Shown here: positions 51,696 through 60,898 of the stretch, one piece after another
Layout: each line of letters begins with the position of its first letter
How positions within the stretch are numbered: position 1 is the stretch's first letter
Assembly (NCBI RefSeq): GCF_009859475.1
Contig: NZ_CP044549.1
Location: forward strand, 2,108,001-2,172,000
DNA length: 64,000 nt
DNA from: Hydrogenophaga sp. BPS33
GTDB lineage: Bacteria; Pseudomonadota; Gammaproteobacteria; Burkholderiales; Burkholderiaceae_C
Reading direction: 5' to 3'
Program-made: the position numbers and the translations under genes
The notes under the pieces: generated by a model
Seen by the model: the letters and a program-made list of their open reading frames with translations, nothing else
Told to the model about the DNA's origin: nothing
Databases searched by the model: none

Positions 51696-53654
51696 TCAGG
51701 TTGGGGGCAGATTCGCCAACTTTTCATTCGCCAACGCAGAGAGCTCTCGCAGCACGCTGGCGTCGACGCTCCCCTGTCGCTTCAATGCGCGGAACACCTC
51801 TGACAGCGCCAGAAGATCCTCGGGGTCCTGCGTCTCACGGATGACCACGGTGATGGCCATCAGCAGCGACTGCAGTTCCGGGACGTGCCGTTTGTCGACA
51901 CCGAGTTGCCGCGCCAACTTGACTTGAACCCTTGCCTCGGCAAGGCTCCACGTCACGCTTGTGGGAGGCTTGCGGATCTTGGCCACGTCTTGCATTTCTC
52001 GCGGTGCTTCCGTCGCGTCTTTCTGCTTGTTCGCAGCGGTTCTGGGCAGCTTGCGGGGCGTTCCCTTGGGTCCATCGCCGGTGGTGGCTACCCGTTCCGG
52101 CACTTTGTTCTTGTTTTTGTCGGCTCTGGTCTGCGTTGCGACGCCCTTGGGTTTTCGCTTTTTCGGCGCAAGCCCAGTGGCAGCAGTCGACGTCGCCTGG
52201 AAACAGCTGCTCAGAAGATCCAGGAAAGGGGAAGAAGTCCCCTCTTTTTGCAGCTGATCTTGGAGGGTTCCTACAAGGTTCTGAAGGCGCTGCAACGGAC
52301 CCAAAGCCTGCGGTCCATTCAAGATATGGCGGGTCAGTGTGCTGCTGATCCATTGGGTGAACTCGTTGCGGCTCAGGTGTTCATTCAATTGTTCGAACAG
52401 TGCCGAAGCCTCAGCCCACTTGTTCGCCGCCGCGACGAGCAGACCGTGCAGTGCGTCTTCGCTTGGGTTGCCGTTAAGCGCTGCGCTCAGTGCATGGCCA
52501 AACTCGTTTCGGACCTGGAGTTTGCGGCGAGCGATGTCGGTTTGAATCGCGTCTTCAAGGTACGCTCTGGTGGGATGCTTGTCGGGCAACTCGCGGATTT
52601 TTTCCTTGAGATCAACCAGTTTTCCGTTGGTCCATTGGCGAGCATCGAATCGGGCGACAGGCCCCTTGAGCAGGGTCTCGATGCGTTTCTCGTACCCGAC
52701 CACGCGGGCATCGAGTTCCGACTTCATTCGCTTGAGCTCTTCTCCGGGCCCGACGCCGTCGATGTTGACCATGTGATCCACGGCCTTCTTCAACACCATG
52801 ACCTCGTCGATCGGCCGCTCGCTGATCGGCCGTTTGCTTTCGGTTGCGGCGAGCGCCTCGACCGTTGACTTGGCCTCGTCCCGCAACTGACGGGCAGCGA
52901 CTAAAGCGGCCAAGGCGGTTTGCAGTTCGGTTCGCGTGAACAAGGTCCCGGGGATCTCGGGCTCGTCGCCTTTGTAGGACTTGGCTGCAGGGGCGTTCTG
53001 CAAGAGTTCCTTCGCCATCGCCTGCAGTTCGTCGAGCGCGCGCCCGGCTAATACAGTGAATGGGCGCGTGTTGGCTTGCGGTGCGAGGATACCCCAGTGA
53101 AAACCCTCGAATTGGCGCCGAAGAAGTTCTGCCTTGATCGAGTAGCCCAGTTGCTTGAGGGCATCGTTCTGATGCACCAAGCTGAATTTGTTCAGGTTCT
53201 TTTCCAGCTGATGAAGCTCTTTCACTCCAAGGTGTTTCAATGCACATTTCCTATGGGCCAGGCGCTCACCGAAGAGTTCATGCCATGAACCGACTTTGTT
53301 GTGGTATTCATTCTTCATGGGCGCGAGCACGCCATGGATCTTGAACACTTCCTGCATGGCTTTCTTTTCGCCGTCCTTGCCGCCCGAAGCCACGGCATGC
53401 AGAAACTGGGCGACGTGCATGTCCACTTTTTTGATGGCGGCACGGGACACATTCTCGATGCGCTTTTTCGTCGAGGGGTTTACGACATCGATGAAACGTT
53501 GGCGGAGAGGCTTCCTGGGTTGCTCTGCGGCATCGGCGTTCGCCCGTCGCCGGTGGGCAGTGTTTTTCGCCGTGTCGGTGCCGGCCTCTTGATGGAGAGG
53601 TGTTTTGCCAGGGGCAGCGAGAGAATGGGTTGGTGAGGCGGTGGATGTGCTCAT
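51696..53654 (-). CDS. Helical family protein 8 (dispersed member), with NLS-like basic motif
   Basis: This is a 652-residue protein. The ATG at 53654 follows GAAAAGGACC, the same leader type as the array genes. The N-terminus (MSTSTASPTHSLAAP...) is Ser/Thr/Pro-rich and disordered for about 60 residues. Family modules: FLHAVASGGKDGEKKA, LGVKELHQLEKNLNKF, GYSIKAELLRRQFEG, LDELQAMAKELLQNA, IPGTLFTRTELQTALAAL and a C-terminal IRETQDPEDLLALSEVF, similar to the ETDxNKKL helix. Residues 497-504 read PKKRKPKG, an SV40-type nuclear-localisation-like patch in a basic linker. No catalytic motif is recognised. It stands apart from the array, 176 nt downstream of DUF1028 on the same strand, with its own terminator. 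Confidence 0.75.
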   Translation of the reverse strand: MSTSTASPTHSLAAPGKTPLHQEAGTDTAKNTAHRRRANADAAEQPRKPLRQRFIDVVNPSTKKRIENVSRAAIKKVDMHVAQFLHAVASGGKDGEKKAMQEVFKIHGVLAPMKNEYHNKVGSWHELFGERLAHRKCALKHLGVKELHQLEKNLNKFSLVHQNDALKQLGYSIKAELLRRQFEGFHWGILAPQANTRPFTVLAGRALDELQAMAKELLQNAPAAKSYKGDEPEIPGTLFTRTELQTALAALVAARQLRDEAKSTVEALAATESKRPISERPIDEVMVLKKAVDHMVNIDGVGPGEELKRMKSELDARVVGYEKRIETLLKGPVARFDARQWTNGKLVDLKEKIRELPDKHPTRAYLEDAIQTDIARRKLQVRNEFGHALSAALNGNPSEDALHGLLVAAANKWAEASALFEQLNEHLSRNEFTQWISSTLTRHILNGPQALGPLQRLQNLVGTLQDQLQKEGTSSPFLDLLSSCFQATSTAATGLAPKKRKPKGVATQTRADKNKNKVPERVATTGDGPKGTPRKLPRTAANKQKDATEAPREMQDVAKIRKPPTSVTWSLAEARVQVKLARQLGVDKRHVPELQSLLMAITVVIRETQDPEDLLALSEVFRALKRQGSVDASVLRELSALANEKLANLPPT

Positions 53655-53830
53655 GGCTGAAGGTCCTTTTCGGCATCTGGATGGAGGCGGCGCGGTCCTT
53701 GTGCCCCGTGGGCGTGACGGCGGCTTGCCTGAGCACTCAGTCACCCGGGCTGTCATTGGGTTCCGACGGCCCCCGCACGCGGCAACCCCCTGCTGCCGCG
53801 CGGGCGCAGCCGGCGCCCGTCTGAACGGCC

Positions 53831-54529
53831 TTAGCGCGGGCCGCCCTGGATGCCCAGTTCCTTGCGCCAGTCGTCGTCGCGCGGCAGAGAAGGGTTGGAC
53901 GGGCGTTCCTGGTAGTACGGAATCAGCGGCACATACAGGCCGTAGATGCGCCGCAGTTCGGCGATGGGTTCGTCGTGTTCGTCCACGCGCAAGTCGACCC
54001 ACGCGTAGCTGCGTTCGTGGTGGACTTGCAGCGCGGTCGAGTACTGCCCCGCCACCTGACCACCCGCGTCTCGGCCCGCTTCCAGCGAAGCCAGCAGCTT
54101 GTGCGCGAGTTCGCCATCGGCGTTCTCGAACCCATCGGCCATCGCCTGCGCCACCTTGTCGTTGGACAAGCGGTTGCCGATGACCACCAGATTGCGGCGC
54201 ACGACGTGGCCAGCCCACGCCTCATTGGTCGCACCGGTGTGCGCGGCCGTGCGGCCATCCTTGTCGACCACCGAAATCTGGCGCCACGGAATGTTGTCGG
54301 CACCGTCACTGTCCAGCAGTTCCTTGAGCACTTTCTCTGCCGAGTAACCCATCTCCAGCAGCTTGAGCCCGAGCGCGCCCAGGCGCGGATCGCCATTGGC
54401 CTGGACCACGAGCCCGCCGATTTTGGGACGCACGAAGGGGCACTTGGCGCCAATGGCGATGGGGCGTGTGGCGATGGCCATGCCGAACATGCCGGTGCGT
54501 TCGCAGCGAGCAAGAACTGAAAAAGTCAT
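53831..54529 (-). CDS. DUF1028 family protein (Ntn-hydrolase-like)
   Basis: This is a 232-residue protein starting at ATG 54529 (MTFSVLARCERTGMFGMAIAT). The opening FSVLARCERTG-FGMAIATRP and the later VVQANGDPRLGALGLKLLE and AHTGATNEAWAGHVV are hallmarks of DUF1028. The family has an Ntn-hydrolase-like fold with an uncertain substrate; related proteins occur in amino-acid or carboxylate catabolic operons. It follows the Bug gene at 54561 by 31 nt and so is probably co-transcribed with it, under control of the GntR regulator next door. Confidence 0.88.
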   Translation of the reverse strand: MTFSVLARCERTGMFGMAIATRPIAIGAKCPFVRPKIGGLVVQANGDPRLGALGLKLLEMGYSAEKVLKELLDSDGADNIPWRQISVVDKDGRTAAHTGATNEAWAGHVVRRNLVVIGNRLSNDKVAQAMADGFENADGELAHKLLASLEAGRDAGGQVAGQYSTALQVHHERSYAWVDLRVDEHDEPIAELRRIYGLYVPLIPYYQERPSNPSLPRDDDWRKELGIQGGPR

Positions 54530-54560
54530 TGAATGGATCTCCTGTTGTGTGGTGCGGGCT

Positions 54561-55562
54561 TCAATTGGGTTTGACATCGGCCCGGCGAACGATGTCGGAC
54601 CACTTGGTCACTTCTTCCTGCAGGTAGCGCGCGAACGCCTCGGGGCCGCTGCCGACCACTTCCAGACCCGCCGCGTCGAACTTGCCGCGCACCTCCGGTT
54701 CGGCCAGTGCCTGGGTGAACTCGCGGTGCAGTCGGTCCACGATGGGGCGCGGTGTCTGCGCCGGCGCGAACACGCCAAACCAGACTTCAGCCTGGTAGCC
54801 GGGCACGCCCGACTCGGCGATGGTGGGGGCGTCCGGCAGCGCTTTGCTGCGTTTGGCCGAGGTCACGGCAATCAGGCGCAAGGTGCCGGCCTTGACATGC
54901 GGCAGCACGTCGACCATGTTGTGAAAACCGAGGCTCACGTGGCCGGCCACGATGTCTGTGATGGCAGGGGCCGCACCCTTGTAGGGCACGTGGAGCATCT
55001 GGACCCCTGCCATTGCGTTGAACAGCTCGGCAGAGAGGTGCTGAGACGACCCGTTGCCGGCCGACGCGTAGCTGAGCTTGCCGGGTTGTGAACGGGCCAG
55101 GGTGATGAGTTCGCTCACGCTGCGCACGGGCAAAGAGGGATGCACCACCAACACGTTGGCGGATGAGCCCACCAGGGTGACCGGCGCGAAGTCCCGGATG
55201 GGGTTGTAGCTCAGCTGCGGGTAGATGCTGGGCGCCGTGGCGTGCGTGGGCGAACTGCCCATGACCAGTGTGTACCCATCGGCCGGCGCGCGTGCCACCT
55301 GGCTCACGCCCAGCGTGCCGGTGGCGCCTGGCCGGTTGTCGACCACGACGGGTTGACCGAGCGAAGTGGTCAGACGCGTGGCCAGCAGGCGGGAGAAGGT
55401 GTCGTTGCTGCCGCCGGCCGGCCAGGGGCTGACCAGCTTGATGGGAAGGGCGGGCCATGCCAGCGCCTGTGCATGCGCGATCGGCGCGATGCCACAGGCC
55501 AGCGTGGCCAGCAGCGAGAGGGTCCAGCCACGGCGGGTGGCAAAGAATGGGCGCAAGGACAT
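54561..55562 (-). CDS. Bug/TctC-family binding protein, fourth in the window
   Basis: This is a 333-residue protein starting at ATG 55562 (MSLRPFFATRRGWTLSLLATL). The signal peptide ends near HAQA; mature motifs are LPIKLVSPWPAGGSNDTFSRL, LSYASAGNGSSQHLSAELF and MLHVPYKGAAPAITDIVAG. It is paired with DUF1028 downstream. Its upstream region holds a FadR-type operator, and the FadR-type regulator gene lies upstream. The ligand is probably a carboxylate processed by the DUF1028 protein. No membrane permease genes are nearby. Confidence 0.93.
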   Translation of the reverse strand: MSLRPFFATRRGWTLSLLATLACGIAPIAHAQALAWPALPIKLVSPWPAGGSNDTFSRLLATRLTTSLGQPVVVDNRPGATGTLGVSQVARAPADGYTLVMGSSPTHATAPSIYPQLSYNPIRDFAPVTLVGSSANVLVVHPSLPVRSVSELITLARSQPGKLSYASAGNGSSQHLSAELFNAMAGVQMLHVPYKGAAPAITDIVAGHVSLGFHNMVDVLPHVKAGTLRLIAVTSAKRSKALPDAPTIAESGVPGYQAEVWFGVFAPAQTPRPIVDRLHREFTQALAEPEVRGKFDAAGLEVVGSGPEAFARYLQEEVTKWSDIVRRADVKPN

Positions 55563-55705
55563 TGATGAACTCCTGAAAGGACGGACGACGATCAAAGTGA
55601 AAACGGCCATCCGGGGTCCGGGTCTCCCAGCCCGCCAGAAGCCTTGGCGACAGCCGGCGCGGATCTTGCGTCGGTTGCGCGGCGGGTTGTGGAAGAAGAT
55701 CCTAA

Positions 55706-55751
55706 TGGTCTGACCATAAGTTTGCGTGTGGCAAACCTTAATGTCAAACCA
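55706..55751. promoter_or_regulatory. FadR-type GntR operator sites upstream of the Bug-DUF1028 unit
   Basis: TGGTCTGACCA at 55706-55716 matches the TnGTnnnACnA consensus of FadR-subfamily regulators at every fixed position and is palindromic. ATGTCAAACCA at 55741-55751 matches at all but the first base and lies 35 nt away. Both sit between the stop of the GntR gene and the start of the Bug gene, so the adjacent regulator probably binds here. Confidence 0.7.
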
Positions 55752-55815
55752 TTGGAAATTTCCGACTCGGCGAGTCGGTTATCTGGAATTCGCGGGCTCC
55801 TGGGCCCGCGAGCGC

Positions 55816-56706
55816 TCAGCCGGCTTTGCGGCGTGTGGCTGTGGCCGATGCCGGCCTGGCTGCGGGCTTGGCCGCGACGGGCTTGCGGGCCGATGCCGCC
55901 GGCGTCTTCCCGCCTGCCTTTGACACGGTGCTGGCTTTCTTCAAACGCGGGAGGACCGCCGCCGCCGCCGGCTGTTCTTCGGCTGGGGCAATGGTCGCTT
56001 GGTCGATCAGCGCCTGTCTGCGTTGTTTGGCAAGGTTCTTGTAGAGTGCCTCGGACGTGCTAAGGATCTGGGACAGTGCCAGCGTCGCGGCTTCCGAATC
56101 CCGGTTTCTCAAGGCCGCGATCAGATCGCGCCGGTAGGCGATGCCGCCCGAGACCTGGTCAGACCCGACCTCTGCCATGAGCGCCTGCCAGGCATGGGTG
56201 AGGCCGCGCACCACGATGGCCGCCACGCTGTTGGCCGAGCCGTCGGCCAGCATGTTGTGGAACTCCACGTTGATGCGGATGCGGTCTTCATAGCGGCCTT
56301 CGGCGTGAGCCACCTCGGCTTCGTCGACGTTTTGTTCCAGTGCGTCGATCTGCGCGTCGGTCAGTCGCTCGCATGCTGCTTTGACGACTGCACCCTGGAT
56401 CCACCGACGCGCTTCGAACAGCTCGGCAATCGATACGCTGCCCAGCCGCAGAAGGTCCGACATGGCGCCCGAGACCACGCTGGCTTTGCCGGCGGTGATG
56501 AAGGTGCCGCCGTACTTTCCTGGACGCATCTCCAGTAGACCACCGGCCTCCAGCGAGCGAAGCGCTTCGCGCAACGCGGGTCTGCTGATGCCGAGCAGGG
56601 TACACAGTTCGCGCTCGGCGGGCAGCCTGTCGCCTGGACGCAGTGCGCCATTGAACAGCAAGTCCCTGACCTTCTCGGCCGCTTCGTCGAATGTGCGCAA
56701 ACCCAT
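55816..56706 (-). CDS. GntR-family regulator, FadR subfamily
   Basis: This is a 296-residue protein; the ATG at 56706 follows GAGGAGC. The N-terminal winged helix LRPGDRLPAERELCTLLGISRPALREALRSLEAGGLLE is classic for GntR. The FCD effector domain follows (FEARRWIQGAVVKAACERLT, the FHNML motif and HAWQALMAEV). The C-terminal 60 residues are an unusual Ala/Lys/Pro-rich tail (KKASTVSKAGGKTPAASARK) absent from typical FadR members and likely disordered; it may add non-specific DNA binding. Matching operator sites lie at 55706-55751. It probably represses or activates the Bug-DUF1028 unit. Confidence 0.92.
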   Translation of the reverse strand: MGLRTFDEAAEKVRDLLFNGALRPGDRLPAERELCTLLGISRPALREALRSLEAGGLLEMRPGKYGGTFITAGKASVVSGAMSDLLRLGSVSIAELFEARRWIQGAVVKAACERLTDAQIDALEQNVDEAEVAHAEGRYEDRIRINVEFHNMLADGSANSVAAIVVRGLTHAWQALMAEVGSDQVSGGIAYRRDLIAALRNRDSEAATLALSQILSTSEALYKNLAKQRRQALIDQATIAPAEEQPAAAAVLPRLKKASTVSKAGGKTPAASARKPVAAKPAARPASATATRRKAG

Positions 56707-56773
56707 GCTCCTCGCGGACGTCGGGTCCGCCAGGGTGAAGTTTAGTTTGCGCCGCTGGCATCGGGCCGCGATG

Positions 56774-57637
56774 TCACAAGTCCGTGCGCAAACGCCAGAT
56801 CTCCGGGAACAGCACCACGTCCAGCATCTTGCGCAGGTAGCTCACACCCCCTGTGCCTCCGGTGCCGCGCTTGAAGCCGATCACGCGTTCCACCGTGGTC
56901 ACATGCCGGAAACGCCAGAGGCGGAAGGCGTCTTCGAGGTCGGTGAGTTCTTCGCCCAACTGGTACAGGTCCCAATGGTCCTTGGGATGGCGGTAGACCT
57001 CCAGCCAGCCCTGCTCCACCGCGTCGCTGGCTTCGTAGGGTTGGGTCCAGTCGCGTTGCGTGTGGCTCTCGGGCACGGGCAGGCCGCGCCGCGCGAGCAG
57101 GCGCAGGGTTTCGTCGTAGAGCGATGGCGCCTCGTAGGCGGCCTGCACGATCGCCAGCAGATCGGGCCGGTGCGCATGCGGTTTGAGCATGGCCGCGTTC
57201 TTGTTGCCCATTGCGAATTCGATGCAGCGGTACTGGTGGCTCTGGAAACCGCTGGACTGCGCGAGGTAGGGGCGCAGCGCGCTGTACTCGGGCGGCGTCA
57301 TGGTGGCGAGCACGTCCCAGGCATGCACCAGTTGTTCCAGGATCTTGCTGACGCGCGCCAGCATCTTGAACGCGGGCTGCAGCTCGTCGTGCGCGATGTT
57401 CGCGATGGCCGCGCGCAGTTCGTGCAGCATGAGCTTCATCCAGAGTTCGCTGGTCTGGTGTTGCACGATGAAGAGCATCTCGTCATGCGCCGGCGAGAGC
57501 GGCTTCTGCGCGTTGAGGATGGCGTCAAGCTGCAGGTAGTCGCCGTAACTCATGTCGCGGCTGAAGTCGAGTTGTGCGCCTTCTTCGCGCACGATGTCTT
57601 CGGGCTTGCCGGATTCGGTGGGGTGGTGGGGGCACAT
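56774..57637 (-). CDS. kynA: Tryptophan 2,3-dioxygenase
   Basis: This is a 287-residue protein starting at ATG 57637 ([10 protein letters not shown]). The haem enzyme's signatures are present: [20 protein letters not shown] near the substrate pocket, [17 protein letters not shown], and [22 protein letters not shown] with the haem-ligating His. It oxidises L-tryptophan to N-formylkynurenine. It is the last gene of a kynB-kynU-kynA operon, starting 2 nt after the kynU stop. Confidence 0.96.
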   Translation of the reverse strand: MCPHHPTESGKPEDIVREEGAQLDFSRDMSYGDYLQLDAILNAQKPLSPAHDEMLFIVQHQTSELWMKLMLHELRAAIANIAHDELQPAFKMLARVSKILEQLVHAWDVLATMTPPEYSALRPYLAQSSGFQSHQYRCIEFAMGNKNAAMLKPHAHRPDLLAIVQAAYEAPSLYDETLRLLARRGLPVPESHTQRDWTQPYEASDAVEQGWLEVYRHPKDHWDLYQLGEELTDLEDAFRLWRFRHVTTVERVIGFKRGTGGTGGVSYLRKMLDVVLFPEIWRLRTDL

Positions 57638-57639
57638 GA

Positions 57640-58917
57640 TCAGGTCACCGCATGTTTGGTGTTGAACTCGGGGCGTTGCCATTCGCCGCTCTGCAGCACC
57701 TGGCGCAGGTGCTCCACGGCGTGCCACACGTCTTCGAAGCCGATGTAAAGCGGCGTGAAACCGAAGCGCAGGATGTCTTTGTGTCGTTGGTCATCGCCCG
57801 CGCGGAAGTCGCCGATCACGCCGCGCGCGATGAGCGCTTGCACGATCGCGTAGGCGCCTTCGTCTTTCGTGAGACAGACCTGCGAGCCGCGTTGCGCGTG
57901 GTCCAGTGGCGTGGCCAGGCCCAGGCCGTGTCCATCGCAGCGCTCGTGCACGAGTGCGATGAAGAGATCGGTCAGCGCGAGCGACTTGCGCCGCAGTGCG
58001 GCCATGCCGCCGAGTGCGTCGGCCGCGAGCACGGTGTCCACACCGCATTCGAGCGCGGCCAGGCTGATCATGGGTTGGGTGCCGCACTGGTAGCGGGTGA
58101 TGCCGGCGGCAGGGCGGTAGTCGGGCGTGAACTCGAACGGCGTGGCGTGGCCCCACCAGCCGGCCAGCGGTTGCCAGAAACGGTCGGCGTGGCGCGGGTG
58201 GACCCACACAAAGGCGGGCGCTCCAGGGCCGCCGTTGAGGTACTTGTAGCCGCAGCCCACGGCGTAGTCGGCATCTGCGGCGGTGAGGTCCACGGGCACG
58301 GCGCCTGCGCTGTGCGCGAGGTCCCACAGCATGAGCGCGCCGGCCTGGTGTGCGGTGGCGGTGACGGCGGGCATGTCGTGCATGGCGCCGGTGCGGTAGT
58401 TCACGTGGGTGAGCATGAGCACGGCCACATCGGGCGTGAGCGCGGTGGCGATCTCTTCGGGTTCGACCAGCTGCAGTTCGAAGCCGCGCTCCTTGCACAA
58501 GGCTTCGGCGATGTAGAGGTCGGTCGGGAAGTTGCTGCGCTCGCTCACGATGCGCTTGCGTCCGGGCTTGTCGGCGCTGGCCAGGTGGAACGCGGCCGAG
58601 AGAACTTTGAACAGGTTGACCGAGGTGCTGTCGGTGGCCACCACGGTGCCGGGCGCGGCGCCGATCAAGCGCGCGATCTTGTCGCCGACCTTGCCGGGCA
58701 TCTGGAACCAGCCGTTCGTGTTCCAGCTCTGGATGAGGTCGGCGCCCCATTCGCGCGTCACCACATCGGCCACCCGCGCGGGCGCGCTGCGCGGCATGGC
58801 GCCCAGCGAGTTGCCGTCCAGGTAGACCGTGTTGTTCGGGATGTGGAAGAGCTCGCGCAGCGCGCGCAGGGGGTCTTGGGCGTCGCGCGCGCGGCAGTCT
58901 TGAAGGGTGGTGTTCAT
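57640..58917 (-). CDS. kynU: Kynureninase
   Basis: This is a 425-residue PLP enzyme starting at ATG 58917. Signatures: [55 protein letters not shown] and the PLP lysine in [16 protein letters not shown] (K225). It cleaves kynurenine to anthranilate and alanine. Its start overlaps the kynB stop (ATGA), and kynA follows after 2 nt. Confidence 0.96.
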   Translation of the reverse strand: MNTTLQDCRARDAQDPLRALRELFHIPNNTVYLDGNSLGAMPRSAPARVADVVTREWGADLIQSWNTNGWFQMPGKVGDKIARLIGAAPGTVVATDSTSVNLFKVLSAAFHLASADKPGRKRIVSERSNFPTDLYIAEALCKERGFELQLVEPEEIATALTPDVAVLMLTHVNYRTGAMHDMPAVTATAHQAGALMLWDLAHSAGAVPVDLTAADADYAVGCGYKYLNGGPGAPAFVWVHPRHADRFWQPLAGWWGHATPFEFTPDYRPAAGITRYQCGTQPMISLAALECGVDTVLAADALGGMAALRRKSLALTDLFIALVHERCDGHGLGLATPLDHAQRGSQVCLTKDEGAYAIVQALIARGVIGDFRAGDDQRHKDILRFGFTPLYIGFEDVWHAVEHLRQVLQSGEWQRPEFNTKHAVT

Positions 58918-59543
58918 GTCAGGGATCTCAGGACGGCGCGCACAGGGCTCGCGTCCGCGGTGGTGAGATTCAAGGGCAGGGCGATCAGTTCGTAGTCGCC
59001 TTCGGGCACGTCGTCGAGCAGCAGGTTTTCCAGCACGCGCAGGCCGCGCCGGCGGATGACCTGGTGGCTCTCTAGCGTCTTGCTCTCGGCGGGGTCGATG
59101 CTGGCGCTGTCGATGCCGATCAGCACCACACCGAGGTCGGCCAGCTGTTCGATGGTTTCGGGCGCGAAGGCGGGCAGTGCGTTGTCGAACGCGTCTTGCG
59201 GCTGGTGCGCGTACACGCGCACCAGCACGCGGGGCGGCAAGTCTTTCAACGCGTGGGCGATGTGCTCGGGCCGCACCAGCGGGCCTTTGCCGATCGCGTG
59301 GACCACGCGGCAGGGTCCGAGGAAAGCGTCGAGCGGCACCTGGCCGATCGATGCGCCGTTGGCGTCGTAGTGCAGCGGCGCATCGGCATGCGCGCCCACG
59401 TGCGGCGACAGCGTGATGGCGCTGACGTTGACCGGACAGCCCGGCCCGATGGTGGCCGACCATTGCTGCGCATACCGCGTGTCACCCGGAAAGACGGGTG
59501 CGTCCGCATGGACCGGCGGCGAGATGTCCCAGAGCTTTTTCAT
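58914..59543 (-). CDS. kynB: Kynurenine formamidase (cyclase-like)
   Basis: This is a 209-residue protein starting at ATG 59543 (MKKLWDISPPVHADAPVFPG). The metal-binding motif SPHVGAHADAPLHY (H48, H52, D54) is intact, and the C-terminal GIDSASIDPAESKTLESH and YELIALPLNL match the bacterial KynB cyclase family. It hydrolyses N-formylkynurenine to kynurenine. It is the first gene of the kyn operon. No Lrp-type kynR regulator is adjacent; the neighbour upstream on the same strand is a YkgJ-family gene 64 nt away. Confidence 0.96.
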   Translation of the reverse strand: MKKLWDISPPVHADAPVFPGDTRYAQQWSATIGPGCPVNVSAITLSPHVGAHADAPLHYDANGASIGQVPLDAFLGPCRVVHAIGKGPLVRPEHIAHALKDLPPRVLVRVYAHQPQDAFDNALPAFAPETIEQLADLGVVLIGIDSASIDPAESKTLESHQVIRRRGLRVLENLLLDDVPEGDYELIALPLNLTTADASPVRAVLRSLT

Positions 59544-59607
59544 GGTGCCGTGAAGGTAGCACCCTGAAAAAAGCCGTGGTGTCGGTTAATCCCAACAGGT
59601 GGGGAAA

Positions 59608-59919
59608 TTAGTGCAGCGGCAGCGCAGGCAGGCCATGGCGCTGCCGTGCGCGGAGGCAGGCGTCACTGCCTTCTTCGAACTCGCGGCAGGGCGATGGTCG
59701 CCATTCGTAGATGCCGCAGAGGGCCTTCACGCCGACCTTGCCCGAGAGCGCGGCGCAACGGGGCGGCGAGTGGTCGGTGCCGCGCATGCGCAAAAGGCTG
59801 TGATTCACCTCGGCCGACAGGCCGGCGGGCACCGTGCCGCCCAGCTCTTCCCCTTCGTGGACCGAGAAGTCGACGCGGAAGCAGGCGCAGCACGCGCCAC
59901 AGGTCGTGCAGGCGCTCAA
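59608..59919 (-). CDS. YkgJ-family cysteine-cluster protein
   Basis: This is a 103-residue protein if the TTG at 59919 is the start (GAAGGT upstream); a longer frame reaches 60045 but its extra N-terminus is a low-complexity Arg/Cys stretch overlapping the next gene. The cluster pattern is clear: CTTCGACC-C near the start, then PRCAAL, ALCGIYEWRPSPCREF and ACLRARQRHGLPAL. This is the zinc- or iron-sulfur-binding CxxCxxCC...C...C pattern of YkgJ proteins. Function unknown. It lies downstream of the methyltransferase gene, probably in the same operon. Confidence 0.82.
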   Translation of the reverse strand: MSACTTCGACCACFRVDFSVHEGEELGGTVPAGLSAEVNHSLLRMRGTDHSPPRCAALSGKVGVKALCGIYEWRPSPCREFEEGSDACLRARQRHGLPALPLH

Positions 59920-59977
59920 TGGTGACCTTCGGCTTCGCCTGCGGTGCGAGCTTGCTTGGGGCGGCCCGGCGCGGCGC

Positions 59978-60898
59978 TCATGCAGCAAGCGCGGGTGCGC
60001 GGTACAGCAGCACCTTGAGCGCGCGCTCGGGTGCGACGTCGGCAAACGTGGCCGGGTTGGGCAGTCGCTCTTCGAATATCAGCTCGGGCGCGGCTTCGCG
60101 CATCTGCTCCTGAAGGAAGTCCGTGCTGAGTTCGGGCGCGTTCAGGCACAGCAGCACGCGGCCCTCAGGGCGCAGCAGGTCGGGCAGGCGGCGCATGAGG
60201 CGCAGGTAGTCTTTGGTGGCGACAAAGCTGCCCTTCTGGTAGCTCGGCGGATCGACGATCACCAGGCCGTACGGGCCGCTGCGGTTGATCTTGCCCCAGG
60301 TCTTGAAGATGTCGTGCGCCAGAAAACCCGCGCCCGACGACAGCCCGTTGAGCGCGTGGTTCTGCTGACCGATGGCCATCGCGCCGGCCGCCATGTCCAC
60401 ATTCACCACCTGCTTCGCACCGCCTTGCAAGGCGGTGATGGAAAAGGCACAGGTGTAGGCGAACAGGTTGAGCACCTTGTGACCGCGCGCATGCTCACGC
60501 ACCCATTGGCGGCCTTCGGCCATGTCGAGGAACAGGCCGTGGTTCTGCCCGCGCAGCACGTGCACGCGGTAGCGCGCGCCGCGTTCGCTCACCACGTGCG
60601 GGTCGGGCACCGCGCCGGCCATCAGGCGCGTTTCGCTCTGGCTGTCGTGCCGGCACTGGTAGACCCAGTTCAGCGGCTCGTTCGGCGCGATCTTCGCCCA
60701 GCGTTGCGACAGCGCACGGTGCACGGCCGCGAGCATGTGATCGTCCAGCGGCTTGAAACTGGTGAGCACCCAGACCGGCGCAAAGCTGTCTAGCGAGAGG
60801 TGCTCGCAACCCGGGTACAGACCGCCGCGCCCATGAAAGACGCGGCGCGCATCGGGTGAAGGTTCGATCTGCGCGATCGCGTCGAGCAGGGCTTGCAT
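59978..60898 (-). CDS. Class I SAM-dependent methyltransferase, RlmI-like
   Basis: This is a 306-residue protein; the ATG at 60898 overlaps the argF stop by one base (TGATG). Motif I is VLNLFAYTCAFSITAL and motif IV is IVDPPSYQKGSF, typical of the RlmI/RlmL family of 23S rRNA m5C methyltransferases and their relatives. The N-terminus lacks the PUA domain of true RlmI, so this is a related methyltransferase rather than an assured RlmI. The target is likely rRNA but not determined by sequence. Confidence 0.85.
   Translation of the reverse strand: MQALLDAIAQIEPSPDARRVFHGRGGLYPGCEHLSLDSFAPVWVLTSFKPLDDHMLAAVHRALSQRWAKIAPNEPLNWVYQCRHDSQSETRLMAGAVPDPHVVSERGARYRVHVLRGQNHGLFLDMAEGRQWVREHARGHKVLNLFAYTCAFSITALQGGAKQVVNVDMAAGAMAIGQQNHALNGLSSGAGFLAHDIFKTWGKINRSGPYGLVIVDPPSYQKGSFVATKDYLRLMRRLPDLLRPEGRVLLCLNAPELSTDFLQEQMREAAPELIFEERLPNPATFADVAPERALKVLLYRAPALAA

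Noticed and set aside
59920..60045. Longer N-terminus for the YkgJ protein from an ATG at 60045
   Set aside because: The extension is Arg/Ser/Cys low complexity in the shadow of the methyltransferase gene; the TTG at 59919 gives the usual family length.
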